Counted from the stretch's first letter, positions 1 to 10,084 are shown. The stretch: 64,000 nt of DNA from Caballeronia insecticola (GCF_000402035.1 NC_021289.1:1116001-1180000), one strand, 5' to 3'. Notes: generated by a model not told the origin, from the letters alone. Program-made: numbers and translations.

Positions 1-450
1 TACTGGTTTGCGTGGACATTGGGCGCGTGGATTGCGGAAGCCAAAGTGAAGGGCTTCGAGGCTCGGCGTCACATAGGTTTGATCGCGGCCTTGATCGCGC
101 TAGTCGGCTGCGGCGCGTTCAGCCTCGCGCAGTATGTGGCGTTTCAGCTTTGGGCCATTGCGTTCGCACTATATCTCTTCGCCGCGCTCGATATGCCCAT
201 GCGTGAGACGTTTGTGGTGCGCGGCTTGTCATGGCTCGGCGAGTTCAGCTTCTCGCTCTATGTCGTCCATCTGCCCATTTTCGTGCTGCTCGGATCGATC
301 TTCTTCAGATCGGCATTGCAGACGGATATCTGGGCTTCGATTGCTTTTACTGTCGTCGCCGTCGGGGCCGCTTACGTGTTCTATTTCGTCGTCGAGCGGC
401 CCGCGATGATGTGGTCTGCGGCGCTCAAGAAGGTGCGGCGCCCTGCTTGA
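1..450 (+). CDS. Acyltransferase 3 family protein, C-terminal part (cut by window edge)
   Basis: This is the last 149 codons of a membrane acyltransferase of the OafA/acyltransferase-3 type; the gene starts before the window. About four hydrophobic segments are visible. The family-typical C-terminal features are present: SFSLYVVHLP in the penultimate helix and a short VERPAM motif near the end. Members O-acetylate or otherwise acylate surface sugars. It ends 13 bp from the end of the convergent glycosyltransferase gene bceR. Cepacian bce-II clusters carry several such acyltransferases, so this is probably one of them, but the fragment cannot be assigned to a particular bce letter. Confidence 0.8.
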   Translation, partial: YWFAWTLGAWIAEAKVKGFEARRHIGLIAALIALVGCGAFSLAQYVAFQLWAIAFALYLFAALDMPMRETFVVRGLSWLGEFSFSLYVVHLPIFVLLGSIFFRSALQTDIWASIAFTVVAVGAAYVFYFVVERPAMMWSAALKKVRRPA

Positions 451-463
451 GTCAGGGCCGACC

Positions 464-2935
464 TTACCCGCGCTTGCGTGAACGTTCCGCCACGTCCTCC
501 AGAATCTTCTCCACGCTCTCCACATATCGCTGCGTGCCGAAGCGGCTTGTCGCATTGACATAACCCTGCTCGACGAGCCTATCGCGCAACGGCGCATTGC
601 TCTTCAGCCGCTCCAGGATTCGCGCCAGTTCGGCCGCATCGCCGGGTGAACACAGCAGGCCGTTCTCCCCGTCCTCGACAATATCCATCACGCCGCCCGC
701 GCGCGATGCCACGACCGGCCGCTTGGACAGCATCCCTTCGATGATCACGCGCCCGAACGGCTCCGCCATGATCGACGTATGCGTCACGACATCGACGGCC
801 TTCATGCATGCGGCGATATCGTCCTGAAAGCCGAGAAAATGCACGCGATCTCCGAGCGCGTGTTCACTCACGAACGCACGTAACTCGGCCTCATAGTCGT
901 CTTCGCCGAACAGCGCCGCGCCGACGAATACCGCATGCATCTCGGGACATTCCAGCAGCGCCTCAAGCAACACATGCTGTCCTTTCCAGCGCGCGAGGCG
1001 GCTAAAACAGCCGACCAGAAACGCATCGCGCGGCAAGCCGAAACGCGCGCGCAACTCGTGCTGCGCAACAGCTTCGATATCCGTGAAAGGCTCGGCGGAG
1101 ATGCCGTTAAACACGACATCGAGCCGTTCCTCGCGCAAACGCGTGAGCGCCGTCACGGCCGCAGCAGACGCCGTCGAGTTCGCAATTACATGTTCGAGCA
1201 TCAGCTTCGTGCACCACTTGATGACCGCAAGCTGAGTGCGGCCGAAATGCTCCTCGCTGACGATATCGCGCAGATGCCACACTACAGGCCTGCGCGAGAT
1301 GAGACCGGCAATCGCGCCGATGACCATCGCGCGTTGCGTGTTCACATAGATGACATCCGCATTGCGCGACTTTTCGAGCGTGCCGCGCAAAAGCCTGAGC
1401 ACGCCGCTCAGCATGCTCATGCCCGGACGCGTCTTACCGTCCTTGCGCACGTCGCCGAGCGACTTGCCGTCGAGCACGTCGACCTTCACGCCGACCGCTT
1501 CCAGTGCAATGCGGAACGGGCCGTCATCGAACAGAACGGTCTCCACGTTGCCGCGCATGTTCTTGACGACCTCTAGCATCGACAACTCTGCGCCGCCCAA
1601 TGCTCCGCTCTGATCGACGGCAAGCACGCGCAAATCGCTCGGCGTTTCGGTCTTAACCGGTGTCACCTTCTGCTCTTCGACGGGCAACGGCGGCAGCGTG
1701 AACTGCGGCGCGATACGCGTCACATGCGCATGCAATGCCGCGCGAAAATGCGCATTCGAGAAGCGCTCTGCATTCTTGCGGCAATCGGCCGGGCGAAACG
1801 TCATTGCGCCGCTTTCGAATTCATCGACTGCATCGATGATCGCTTGCGGTGTCTGCGTCGGAAAGAACATGCCGGTGGGCGCGTCATACGATGCATCGAG
1901 CACGGTTTCGAGCGCGCCGCCCTTGCCATACGCGATGACCGGCGTGCCGCACGCCTGCGCTTCGACAACCGAAATCCCGAAGTCCTCTTCCGCCGCGAAG
2001 ACGAATGCCTTGGCGCGCTGCATCTTTTCGTGCAACACATCGAACGGCTGATAACCCATGATCTCGACGTTAGGCGTAGCCTTTGCGCGAATCTTCGCCA
2101 TGTCGGGACCATCGCCGATCACGACGAGCTTGCGCTCCGGCATGCGTGCAAACGCTTCAACGATCAGATCGATCTTCTTGTACGGCACCATGCGCGACGC
2201 AGTCAGATAAAAATCTTCCTTCTGCTCGCGAAGCACGAACGAAGCCACATCGACCGGCGGAAAGATCACCTTCGACGTGCGCCTGTAGACCTTGTGTATG
2301 CGTCGCGCAATAAAGTCCGAGTTGGCGATGAAATGATTCACCGAATTCGACGTGCGAATATCCCAGTTGCGCATGTAATGCAGGATCAGCCGCGCAAACA
2401 GCGACTTCATGCCCGCCGTCAGATTCGATTGCTGAAGATATTGATGCTGCAAGTCCCATGCGTAGCGTATCGGCGAATGCACATAGCTCACATGCACCTG
2501 ATCAGGTCCGGTCAACACGCCCTTGGCCACCGCATGACTGCTCGATATGATCAGGTCGTATCCGGAAAGATCGAGCTGTTCGATGGCAAGCGGCATGAGC
2601 GGCAAATACGCGCGATAACGCTTCTTCGCGAACGGCAGTTTCTGAATGAACGAAGTCGTCGCATGCTTGCCGCGCAGAAACGAACGATCTTCGAGGAAGT
2701 CGACCACGCTGAAGATATCCGCATCCGGAAAGCACGCGATGATCTGCTCCAGCACGCGCTCGGCGCCCGCGTAAGTGACGAGCCAGTCGTGCACGATCGC
2801 CACGCGCGGCGCGCCGTTTTCGCGCGTGACAGTGCGCTCGCGTTGCGGCGTCGGCGTCATCGCCGGTCCGCTCTCATGTAGAAAGTGACGAGTCTTTGCG
2901 CGTCCGATAAACGCGTCTTCGAAATCCATTTTCAT
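464..2935 (-). CDS. bceR: Two-domain GT4 glycosyltransferase, BceR-like
   Basis: An 823-residue protein built from two complete GT-B glycosyltransferases. The first domain, about residues 43-395, begins with APRVAIVHDWL and holds the nucleotide-sugar motif EEDFGISVVEAQACGTPV. The second, about 430-815, begins with LRVLAVDQSGALGGAE and holds AEPFGRVIIEGMLSKRPV. Both ends resemble retaining GT4 enzymes, so one chain probably adds two sugars of the repeat unit on the cytoplasmic face. Length and fusion match the ~820-residue BceR described for cepacian clusters. The start codon overlaps the stop of the flippase gene (ATGA), so the two are translationally coupled. Confidence 0.8.
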   Translation of the reverse strand: MKMDFEDAFIGRAKTRHFLHESGPAMTPTPQRERTVTRENGAPRVAIVHDWLVTYAGAERVLEQIIACFPDADIFSVVDFLEDRSFLRGKHATTSFIQKLPFAKKRYRAYLPLMPLAIEQLDLSGYDLIISSSHAVAKGVLTGPDQVHVSYVHSPIRYAWDLQHQYLQQSNLTAGMKSLFARLILHYMRNWDIRTSNSVNHFIANSDFIARRIHKVYRRTSKVIFPPVDVASFVLREQKEDFYLTASRMVPYKKIDLIVEAFARMPERKLVVIGDGPDMAKIRAKATPNVEIMGYQPFDVLHEKMQRAKAFVFAAEEDFGISVVEAQACGTPVIAYGKGGALETVLDASYDAPTGMFFPTQTPQAIIDAVDEFESGAMTFRPADCRKNAERFSNAHFRAALHAHVTRIAPQFTLPPLPVEEQKVTPVKTETPSDLRVLAVDQSGALGGAELSMLEVVKNMRGNVETVLFDDGPFRIALEAVGVKVDVLDGKSLGDVRKDGKTRPGMSMLSGVLRLLRGTLEKSRNADVIYVNTQRAMVIGAIAGLISRRPVVWHLRDIVSEEHFGRTQLAVIKWCTKLMLEHVIANSTASAAAVTALTRLREERLDVVFNGISAEPFTDIEAVAQHELRARFGLPRDAFLVGCFSRLARWKGQHVLLEALLECPEMHAVFVGAALFGEDDYEAELRAFVSEHALGDRVHFLGFQDDIAACMKAVDVVTHTSIMAEPFGRVIIEGMLSKRPVVASRAGGVMDIVEDGENGLLCSPGDAAELARILERLKSNAPLRDRLVEQGYVNATSRFGTQRYVESVEKILEDVAERSRKRG

Positions 2936-4431
2936 GCGTCACTCCTCGCTTTAAGCGGTGAAGGGGTGCGTCCGATAATCTTTTGCGCGAATGCCACGAC
3001 AAGCGCCCGCAAAGCCGGATGCGTCAGCGCGGACCATGCTGCATTGACAATCGCAAGCAGCAATGCCGCGCCGATTGCGCAGAGCGGATGAGTCATCGCA
3101 TCGATGACATCGCCGAGCGCGAGACCGGCGACAAGGAACACGAGATGCGCGAGCATGTCGAGGGCGATGGGCTTTGCGCGCACGCGCGACATCCACAAGA
3201 GCACCGCGTAATCCGCAAGCGAGCGCAACGCGACAACACTCGCTGCGCCCACCGGTCCGAATCGTTCGATGCCGAACCAGAGCAAGGCGACGAAGAACGG
3301 CAACTGAACGAGCCCGGCGCGCGCGGCTGTCGCGGGATTGATCTGCGACTGAATCAAAATGCGCGTGACGCTCGCCTGCCCGACGAGCCACACCGCGAGC
3401 ACCAGAATGCGGCCCACCGGCGCACTTGCAACGGCCAGGTCTGCGCCGATCCACACGTGCAGGAACGGTTCGAGCACGAGCATCGCGAACAACGCGAATG
3501 GCGTGAAGACGCCGTTGAGAAAGACGAGCGACGTCGTCGCCATGCCGTTCGCATCGCTGCGATCGATCGCGGAGAGGCGCGGAAAGAGCGTGCGCACCAT
3601 CGCGTTGGGCAACATGTTCAGACGCGTGACGAGGTTCTGCGGCACCGTGTAATAGGTAACGAAGCGTGCGCCGAGATGCGCGCCGAGCAGCACGCGATCG
3701 AGTGAATCGGTGAGCATCGTCGTGATGGATGACACCAGCATCCAGCCGCCGAAGCGAAACAGGCCGCCCGCTACGTGACGTCTCGGCCAGTCGATGCGGC
3801 GAATCTCCAGCAGCTTGAAACTGGCTCGCGCAAGCAACAGCGCGGCGAGCAAACGCGCGAGCACAGCGGCTGCGATAACCGTCTGCAGATTCGGTGCGAT
3901 GAACCACGCCGCGCCCAACGGCAACAACTGAAAGAGAAAAGTGCCGAAGGTCTGGTTCGCGTTGTAGATGCCGAAGCGCTCCATCGCGTTGATCGCGCCC
4001 GCGAAGACCCACGAGACATTCGCAAGCGGAATGGCCAGTGCGAGCCACGGCAACGCGCGATAAACCTCTTGCTGCAAAGCGGGCGCCGAATGCGCGACAT
4101 ACGCCGTGTACATGAATGCGCCGAAATAAATCGCAAGGCCACCGATCACACCGGTCGCGAAGTTGAGCCACACCGCGCTCCAGAACACGCGCGTGCGTTG
4201 TTCGACATCGCCCGATGCCTGCGCGCGTGCGATCTGATGCTGCGCCGCCATGCTCATGCCCAGATCGAGAATGCTGAAGTAGCCGATCAGCGTCCACACC
4301 AGACTGATAACGCCATAACGTTCGACGCCTACGAGCCGGATATATGCGGGCACCGTCGCGAGCGAAACGAAAGTCGGCAAAATCAACCCGATGAAGTTGA
4401 TCCCGACGTTCCTGACCATGCTCTTTTCCAT
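2932..4431 (-). CDS. bceQ: Wzx-type repeat-unit flippase, BceQ-like
   Basis: A 499-residue polytopic membrane protein of the polysaccharide export (MATE/MOP) superfamily, with roughly 12-14 hydrophobic segments beginning NVGINFIGLILPTFVSLATV. It should flip the lipid-linked cepacian repeat unit across the inner membrane. The open frame runs 101 codons further upstream, but that part is arginine-rich shadow sequence antisense-like to the upstream gene. The ATG at 4431 is preceded by a good GAGGAAAG ribosome site and lies 17 bp after the preceding gene. The downstream overlap with bceR is ATGA. Confidence 0.82.
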   Translation of the reverse strand: MEKSMVRNVGINFIGLILPTFVSLATVPAYIRLVGVERYGVISLVWTLIGYFSILDLGMSMAAQHQIARAQASGDVEQRTRVFWSAVWLNFATGVIGGLAIYFGAFMYTAYVAHSAPALQQEVYRALPWLALAIPLANVSWVFAGAINAMERFGIYNANQTFGTFLFQLLPLGAAWFIAPNLQTVIAAAVLARLLAALLLARASFKLLEIRRIDWPRRHVAGGLFRFGGWMLVSSITTMLTDSLDRVLLGAHLGARFVTYYTVPQNLVTRLNMLPNAMVRTLFPRLSAIDRSDANGMATTSLVFLNGVFTPFALFAMLVLEPFLHVWIGADLAVASAPVGRILVLAVWLVGQASVTRILIQSQINPATAARAGLVQLPFFVALLWFGIERFGPVGAASVVALRSLADYAVLLWMSRVRAKPIALDMLAHLVFLVAGLALGDVIDAMTHPLCAIGAALLLAIVNAAWSALTHPALRALVVAFAQKIIGRTPSPLKARSDA

Positions 4432-4448
4432 CGACTTTCCTCGCGCGT

Positions 4449-6653
4449 TCAGCTCTGGGGTGTCCAGCGGTACATCATCACCTTGCCGCGCGCGTCTTCT
4501 TCGACGAACACGAGATACTCGCCATTGCCGCGCCGGTGCGCGCTCACGCCGTTGGGCACATCCACCCAGCCGGATGCATGGCCGACTTCCGCTCCCGGTT
4601 TGATGACGCCAACTTCTCGGCCCGAGTCCTTGTCGTACACATGCACATCGCCGACCGGCTCGACTGCAAACACGTATTGCCCTTCCACCGTGATGCCGAT
4701 GACAGTCGAAAGCGGCTTCGCCTGCGTGTCCCACGGAAGATCGATCGAATAGCGCGCGCGTGCATCGCTCGACCAGTGGTCGTAGCGCACGAAACGCCGC
4801 CCGACTTCCTTCCAGTAACGGCGGTCATACGGCTCATCCGCGGTATAGCCGGTGACGTACATCGTGTCCGATGCTGCGTCATATACGGCGCGGCGCAATT
4901 CGGTGAACGGCGCGGGCACGGGGTAGGTCTGCATGTTCGCGTAGTCGTAGACGGGATTGCCCTGCTTGTCGAGGCCGCCATAACGCAGACGATGAATGCC
5001 CTTCACATCGCTCGTGCGCCAGATATCGCCTTTGATGTCGACCCACCAGCCCCATCCGCCCGTGATGCGTGCCGCGCCCGGATTGCGTTGAAACTCGCCG
5101 GTATCGAAACGTCCGTCGCCGTTCTGATCGCGCCAGATCCATTCGCCGCCTTCCGGACGATTCGGCACGTTCTGCACCGGACGCGGACGTCCCGCGATAA
5201 AGCCCGATGGAATCGCGAGTTCGCCGTCGCGTTTCGCATCGAAGCGATAGATCTTCAAATGGTCCGCATACATGTCCGTCAGATAGAGAAACGTGCGGCC
5301 ATCGAGCCTGCGTGCGATCGGCAAGCCCGGCCACTGATCGACATGAAATACCGGGTCATCCGGATACCTGAAGCGGCCCGATAGAAAGCCCGCGTATTTC
5401 CATTCCTGTCCCGCAGGCTTCGAGAGATCCAGTTCGAAGCGCTTGTTGCCCGTGTAGACGCTATCGGGCCGGCCGGGATCGATCCATGCGCCATCGACAA
5501 AAAGCAGGCCCTGCATCTGCCAGCGCAACGTGCCATCGGGTGCATAGCTTTCCAGCGTCGCACCGAGTCCCGCGCCGATCGGGCCATCATGCGTGCCGAT
5601 TCCATTCGCCGATACATAGACGTTGCCCGCCGCATCCACGCCCACGCCCGTCAACCCGTTGAAGCGTCGCGGCCCCGGCTTGCCCGCCACGCCCGAAAAA
5701 ATTCCGCCGCGCTCGCCCAATGCGCTTGATTCGCGATAGACGCTGCCTTCCTTCGCGAAGAAAAGCACTTGCTGACGCGGCCCGTTGTCCGCCACGAGCA
5801 CGCGTCCTTGCTTGTCCAGCGCGATATCGACCGCCATGCTGTCCGCCGCCAAACGCGGTGCATCACTCAAGGTTTGACCCGACGCGCCGTAATGCACGAC
5901 ACGCGGATGCTCGCCGCGACTCTCGACGATCGCCCATAACGAGCCATCGGCACCAAGCGCGATACGCCCCGGCTGCGGCGCGCTCCATTGCGATTTCTTT
6001 TGCATCGAAGCTGCGTCGTACAGCTCGATGCGATCCTGCGATGTATTCGCCACATACAGCAACGCATCGCTTGCCGCCAGACCGCCGATATCCTGACGCG
6101 CGTCGTCAGGCGTGTCGTTGATCGTCAGAAAGCTGCGTGCGAGCACCGCGCGCGAATCTTTGTCGTTCGCAAGCGCCTTTTGCGCGATGCCGTCCTCGAA
6201 AGGCGCGGGACGTTTCATGTCGCCGATATCGCGCCGTGTCACGCCGATCCAATGCCGGCCCGAACGCGGCCACACACCTTCCTTGACGAGCCGCCCTTTC
6301 TCGTTGCCCACACCAACCGCGACATATACGTAGCGCGAATTCACCGCGACCGCATTGCCGCCCGCTGCGCCCCATCCGTGCGTGCCGCCCGCGTAGCCGA
6401 GCATCTGGCCGTCGCGATACACGCTGGCTTCCGCGCCGCTCTCGTCCCACGGCGAATTGGTGAACACGCGTCCATCGGGTGCAACGGCAATCGCCGTGAT
6501 GTTGATCTGCGTCCAAGCGCCGTTGCCGAAGCCGAACGTATTGCCGATCCACGAAGACTTCGCGTCGAGCACGCGCGACGGCGCCGCTTCCGCATGTGTG
6601 ACGCTTAGACTCAAGCCAAGCGCGATGCAAAGAAAAAAACCGGTGCGCCGCAA
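4449..6653 (-). CDS. Secreted beta-propeller (NHL/SMP-30-like) protein of the EPS locus
   Basis: A 734-residue protein with a signal peptide (RRTGFFLCIALGLSLSV, likely cut after AEA near residue 24). The rest is rich in propeller-type repeats such as ITAIAVAPDGRVF, IALGADGSLWAIV, IALDKQGRVLVADN and GVGVDAAGNVYVSANG. It also has a DQNGDGRFDTGEF loop that resembles a calcium-binding EF-hand or dockerin loop. No catalytic motif is recognisable. It is first in a minus-strand run with the flippase and BceR and diverges from bceN, so a periplasmic role in export or modification of the polysaccharide is inferred. The bce-II module is reported to contain a gene of unassigned function; I do not assign a letter. 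Confidence 0.7.
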   Translation of the reverse strand: MRRTGFFLCIALGLSLSVTHAEAAPSRVLDAKSSWIGNTFGFGNGAWTQINITAIAVAPDGRVFTNSPWDESGAEASVYRDGQMLGYAGGTHGWGAAGGNAVAVNSRYVYVAVGVGNEKGRLVKEGVWPRSGRHWIGVTRRDIGDMKRPAPFEDGIAQKALANDKDSRAVLARSFLTINDTPDDARQDIGGLAASDALLYVANTSQDRIELYDAASMQKKSQWSAPQPGRIALGADGSLWAIVESRGEHPRVVHYGASGQTLSDAPRLAADSMAVDIALDKQGRVLVADNGPRQQVLFFAKEGSVYRESSALGERGGIFSGVAGKPGPRRFNGLTGVGVDAAGNVYVSANGIGTHDGPIGAGLGATLESYAPDGTLRWQMQGLLFVDGAWIDPGRPDSVYTGNKRFELDLSKPAGQEWKYAGFLSGRFRYPDDPVFHVDQWPGLPIARRLDGRTFLYLTDMYADHLKIYRFDAKRDGELAIPSGFIAGRPRPVQNVPNRPEGGEWIWRDQNGDGRFDTGEFQRNPGAARITGGWGWWVDIKGDIWRTSDVKGIHRLRYGGLDKQGNPVYDYANMQTYPVPAPFTELRRAVYDAASDTMYVTGYTADEPYDRRYWKEVGRRFVRYDHWSSDARARYSIDLPWDTQAKPLSTVIGITVEGQYVFAVEPVGDVHVYDKDSGREVGVIKPGAEVGHASGWVDVPNGVSAHRRGNGEYLVFVEEDARGKVMMYRWTPQS

Positions 6654-6862
6654 ATGTTCCTCCGTTAGCGCCGCATCGACGGCCCCTTTTAGACGCTTAG
6701 AGGGTAGAGGCCAAATAAAGCTAAAAAAACGGAAATTAATCTCAGGAAAATTGCGCGTCGTCGCTTAAAAAATACGAGTGCCTGGCGCTAAAGAAATGCG
6801 GATATTTTTCCGTTTTCTTTTCCCTATCATCGGCTCATGACATCATCGACGAGGTAGAACCC
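6654..6862. promoter_or_regulatory. Divergent promoter region between beta-propeller gene and bceN
   Basis: 209 bp, AT-richer than its surroundings, serving minus-strand and plus-strand EPS genes. It holds three copies of the TTAGC/GCTAA motif (TTAGCG 6665-6670, GCTAA 6720-6724, GCTAA 6787-6791). The last copy lies in CGCTAAAGAAAT (6786-6797), which recurs exactly at 21809-21820 before bceA. No convincing -35/-10 pair was picked out. Confidence 0.5.
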
Positions 6863-7906
6863 ATGGCCACGCAGCAGAAGGCGATCATCACAGGCGTATC
6901 GGGACAGGACGGCGCGTATCTTGCAAAGCTGCTGCTCGATAAAGGGTACGAAGTGGTCGGCACCTACCGGCGCACAAGTTCGGTGAACTTCTGGCGCATC
7001 GCGGAGCTTGGCATCGATCGTCATCCGAAGCTCAAGCTCGTCGAGCACGATCTGACCGATCTCGGTTCCAATCTTCGTTTGCTCGAAACAGCCGAAGCGG
7101 GCGAACTCTATAACCTCGCAGCGCAAAGTTTCGTCGGCGTGTCATTCGATCAGCCTTCGACCACTGCGGGCGTTACCGGTTTGGGCGCGCTCAATCTGCT
7201 CGAAGCGATCCGCGTGATCGATCCGACCATGCGCTATTACCAGGCGTCCACCTCCGAGATGTTCGGCAAGGTGCAGGCCATTCCGCAATCCGAGGAAACG
7301 CCCTTCTATCCGCGCAGTCCTTACGGCGTGGCCAAGCTGTTTGCCCACTGGACCACGATCAATTATCGCGAGTCGTACAACATCTTCGGATGCAGCGGCA
7401 TTCTGTTCAATCACGAATCCCCGTTGCGTGGGCGCGAATTCGTCACGCGCAAGATCACGGACACCGTCGCGAAAATTCATCTCGGCAAGGAAGAGCTTCT
7501 TGAACTCGGCAATCTCGATGCCAAGCGCGACTGGGGCTTTGCAGCCGAATATGTCGAAGGCATGTGGCGCATGTTGCAGACGAGCGAGCCCGACACCTAT
7601 GTGCTCGCGACGAATCGCACCGAAACCGTGCGCGATTTCGTGCGCATGGCCTTCGCCGCCGCGGGTTATCAGCTCGAATGGGCGGGCAAGGGTGAACGCG
7701 AGCGCGGCATCGATATCTCGACGGGCCGCACGCTCGTGCGCGTGAACCCGAAGTTCTATCGTCCGGCGGAAGTCGATCTGCTGATCGGCAGCGCGGACAA
7801 GGCGCGCGAGAAGCTCGGCTGGGCGCCCAAGACCACGCTCGAAGAACTTTGCAAGATGATGGTCGACGCCGACTTGCGGCGCAACGAACTTCAGCCGACG
7901 TTCTAG
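6863..7906 (+). CDS. bceN: GDP-mannose 4,6-dehydratase (BceN/Gmd)
   Basis: A 347-residue short-chain dehydrogenase of the Gmd type. The N-terminal Rossmann motif is GVSGQDGAY (residues ~10-18), followed by the family signature [11 protein letters not shown]. The catalytic pair is in YGVAK, and the [17 protein letters not shown] stretch is typical of Gmd. It converts GDP-D-mannose to GDP-4-keto-6-deoxymannose, the precursor of D-rhamnose in cepacian. A GAGG ribosome site stands before ATG 6863. The next gene, a reductase, starts 7 bp after its stop, so the two form an operon. Confidence 0.92.
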   Translation: MATQQKAIITGVSGQDGAYLAKLLLDKGYEVVGTYRRTSSVNFWRIAELGIDRHPKLKLVEHDLTDLGSNLRLLETAEAGELYNLAAQSFVGVSFDQPSTTAGVTGLGALNLLEAIRVIDPTMRYYQASTSEMFGKVQAIPQSEETPFYPRSPYGVAKLFAHWTTINYRESYNIFGCSGILFNHESPLRGREFVTRKITDTVAKIHLGKEELLELGNLDAKRDWGFAAEYVEGMWRMLQTSEPDTYVLATNRTETVRDFVRMAFAAAGYQLEWAGKGERERGIDISTGRTLVRVNPKFYRPAEVDLLIGSADKAREKLGWAPKTTLEELCKMMVDADLRRNELQPTF

Positions 7907-7913
7907 GCGACCC

Positions 7914-8831
7914 ATGGCACGACGCGCACTCATTACGGGCCTCTCGGGCTTCACGGGCCGCCATATGGCGGTGGAACTGATGAACGCGGGCTACGACGTG
8001 TGGGGTACGACCACGCCTTCACCAGATGGAGACGTGGCCGATACCGTCGGCATTCCGGTCGATCTGCTCGATGCGGATGCGCTCAAGTCGTTCGTCACGG
8101 ATGCGCGTCCCGATGTCGTCGTGCATCTCGCGGGCGCGGCGCACGTCACGGGCAATCCGCCCAGCAAGACGTATATGGTGAATATCGTCGGCACGCGCAA
8201 TCTGCTTGCGGCCCTCACCGTGCTCGACAAAAAGCCGCGCGCGGTGCTGCTCGCGAGCACCGCGAACGTGTATGGCAATGCAGCCGTCGAGACCATCGAT
8301 GAAGACGTCTCCATTCAGCCCGCCAACGATTACGCGGTCAGCAAGCTCGCGATGGAACATGCGGCGCGGCTCTGGATCGATCGCTTGCCGCTTATCTTCG
8401 TGAGGCCGTTCAACTATACGGGCGTCGGTCAGAGCGAGGATTATGTGCTGCCGAAGATCGTCGGGCATCATGCGCGGCGCGAGGCGCGCATATCGCTGGG
8501 CAATCTCAATGTGAGCCGCGATTTCTCGGACGTGCGCGATGTCGTCGCGACCTATGCAAAGCTGTTGCACGCGGCGCCCGTCGGCGAGACGTTCAACATC
8601 TGCTCAGGACATAGCCATTCATTGGGTCAGATGTTGCAGATGCTTGCGCGCATTGCGGGCTATGAGATCGATGTCTTCGTCGATCCGCGCTTCATGCGAC
8701 GCAATGAGATTGCGAGGCTCGTCGGATCGAATCGCAAGCTGCGGCAAGTGATCGGACACGTACCGCATACGCCCATTGCGGATACGCTCGAATGGATGTA
8801 CGACCATATGAGTGCTCAGGTCGCGGTGTAA
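7914..8831 (+). CDS. bceM: GDP-6-deoxy-4-keto-mannose reductase (Rmd-like, BceM)
   Basis: A 305-residue NAD-dependent epimerase/dehydratase-fold protein. It has GLSGFTGRH at the nucleotide-binding loop and YAVSK as the catalytic motif. It directly follows the Gmd gene and should reduce the 4-keto intermediate to GDP-D-rhamnose. The specificity (Rmd, giving D-rhamnose, rather than a fucose synthase) is inferred from the cepacian context and the absence of fucose genes. It ends at a strong hairpin shared with the convergent bceK. Confidence 0.82.
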   Translation: MARRALITGLSGFTGRHMAVELMNAGYDVWGTTTPSPDGDVADTVGIPVDLLDADALKSFVTDARPDVVVHLAGAAHVTGNPPSKTYMVNIVGTRNLLAALTVLDKKPRAVLLASTANVYGNAAVETIDEDVSIQPANDYAVSKLAMEHAARLWIDRLPLIFVRPFNYTGVGQSEDYVLPKIVGHHARREARISLGNLNVSRDFSDVRDVVATYAKLLHAAPVGETFNICSGHSHSLGQMLQMLARIAGYEIDVFVDPRFMRRNEIARLVGSNRKLRQVIGHVPHTPIADTLEWMYDHMSAQVAV

Positions 8832-8837
8832 CTTACT

Positions 8838-8861
8838 CCGGCGCGTTCTTCAACGCGCCGG
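8838..8861. terminator. Bidirectional hairpin between bceM and bceK
   Basis: A perfect 10-bp stem (CCGGCGCGTT at 8838-8847 and AACGCGCCGG at 8852-8861) closes a CTTC tetraloop. It lies exactly between two convergent genes. The T-tracts on either side are short, so termination is likely but not classic. Confidence 0.6.
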
Positions 8862-8870
8862 TTCGCAGAC

Positions 8871-10049
8871 TCAATGCACGGGCCCTGCTTCAATCGCTTC
8901 TTCATAAACCGCAGCAACGCGCTTCGCAATGACCGAACGATCGAAGTGTTCCCACGCATAGCGCCTGCATGCGGCTTCGTCGGGCAGGTCGAGCGTGCCA
9001 TCGAAGCTTGCGATCAGGCCGTTCGCAATCGCATCGGCGCCGGTCGATTCGAGCACCAGATCCTTCGATAAGCCTCTCACCGCTTCCGGCAATCCACCTA
9101 CGGGCGTCACCAGCACCGGCGTACCCGACGCAAGCGACTCGACCGTGATCAAACCGAAGCCTTCGAGCGCGACAGTCGGCACGATGCTCACATCGGCGGC
9201 ACGATAAAGCGCGGCGAGATGATCGTCCGGCACGAAGCCGAGCAGACGCACGTTTTCGTCCAGACCCGCGGCATCGATACGCGCCTGCAATTCCTCCGCA
9301 AGACGCCCCTTGCCCGCGATGAGCAGCAGCACGTCCGGGACTTTCTGCTTGACGCGCGTCATCGCGTCGATGAGCGATTCGAGCCCCATGCGCCGCACGA
9401 GCCTGCGCACCGCGAGCACGACCGGCCGCCCGAGCGGCAATTGCAGGCGCCTGCGCGCCTCCGTGCGCGTCATCTTCAGGTCGAACTGCGCGACATCCAC
9501 GCAACCCGGCACAACGCGAATGCGCTCTTCCGGCACGCCATAGCGCGCATTCAGGATCTGCCCGAACGCTTCCGACAACACGATCAAACGCGACGAACGC
9601 GCATACACGCGCCGCTCCAGCATGAACTTCGCGCGCTGGCCAAACGAATCCGCGCCTTCGACATGACTCTCGTCTGCCCACGGCCCCTGAAAATGCGAGA
9701 CCTGTGCGATACCGCGCGTCACGTCGAGACCAGGAAACGTATAAAGCGCAAAGTGCGATGAGACGACATCCGGCCGCTCGTCGCGCAACGTATCGCGCAA
9801 CGCGCTGCGTGCATTCATCAAGCGACGCGGCAGCGACTGCGCCGCCGGTCCGAATCCGCGGATCGCACCGCCCGTATCCACGGCCACGCGCGGCGATCCG
9901 GCCACCACGCCGCGCACTTCGACGCCCGCCGCCGGCAATGCACCGACCAGCGTGTAATACATACGGTCGAGACCGCCCGCGCGCTCGGGAAACCAGTGCA
10001 TTCCGATTTGCAGCGACTTGATGGATTGCGTGCTCGCGTGTGTGCTCAT
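8871..10049 (-). CDS. bceK: GT4 glycosyltransferase, BceK-like
   Basis: A 392-residue GT-B glycosyltransferase. Its C-terminal half has the group-1 motif EGFGLITVESLASGTPVLVTPVGG. The N-terminus SLQIGMHWFPERAGGLDRMYY is typical of enzymes acting on lipid-linked saccharides. It is the last gene of the bce operon. An alternative GTG start at 10088 would overlap the bceJ stop (GTGA) and add 13 residues. I prefer ATG 10049, which has an AGGGCAGG ribosome site close upstream. Confidence 0.8.
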   Translation of the reverse strand: MSTHASTQSIKSLQIGMHWFPERAGGLDRMYYTLVGALPAAGVEVRGVVAGSPRVAVDTGGAIRGFGPAAQSLPRRLMNARSALRDTLRDERPDVVSSHFALYTFPGLDVTRGIAQVSHFQGPWADESHVEGADSFGQRAKFMLERRVYARSSRLIVLSEAFGQILNARYGVPEERIRVVPGCVDVAQFDLKMTRTEARRRLQLPLGRPVVLAVRRLVRRMGLESLIDAMTRVKQKVPDVLLLIAGKGRLAEELQARIDAAGLDENVRLLGFVPDDHLAALYRAADVSIVPTVALEGFGLITVESLASGTPVLVTPVGGLPEAVRGLSKDLVLESTGADAIANGLIASFDGTLDLPDEAACRRYAWEHFDRSVIAKRVAAVYEEAIEAGPVH

Positions 10050-10084
10050 ATGCCTGCCCTGTTCGATGTGATTTGACCCGCCGC

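Noticed and set aside
3775..4752. Long plus-strand reading frame opposite the flippase and beta-propeller genes
   Set aside because: Arginine-rich, low-complexity translation typical of antisense frames in high-GC DNA; the minus-strand genes have clear families and coupling.
6781..6800. Possible sigma-54 promoter in the bceN upstream region (TGGC ... TGC)
   Set aside because: GG and GC are 12 nt apart instead of 10, so it does not fit the -24/-12 spacing.
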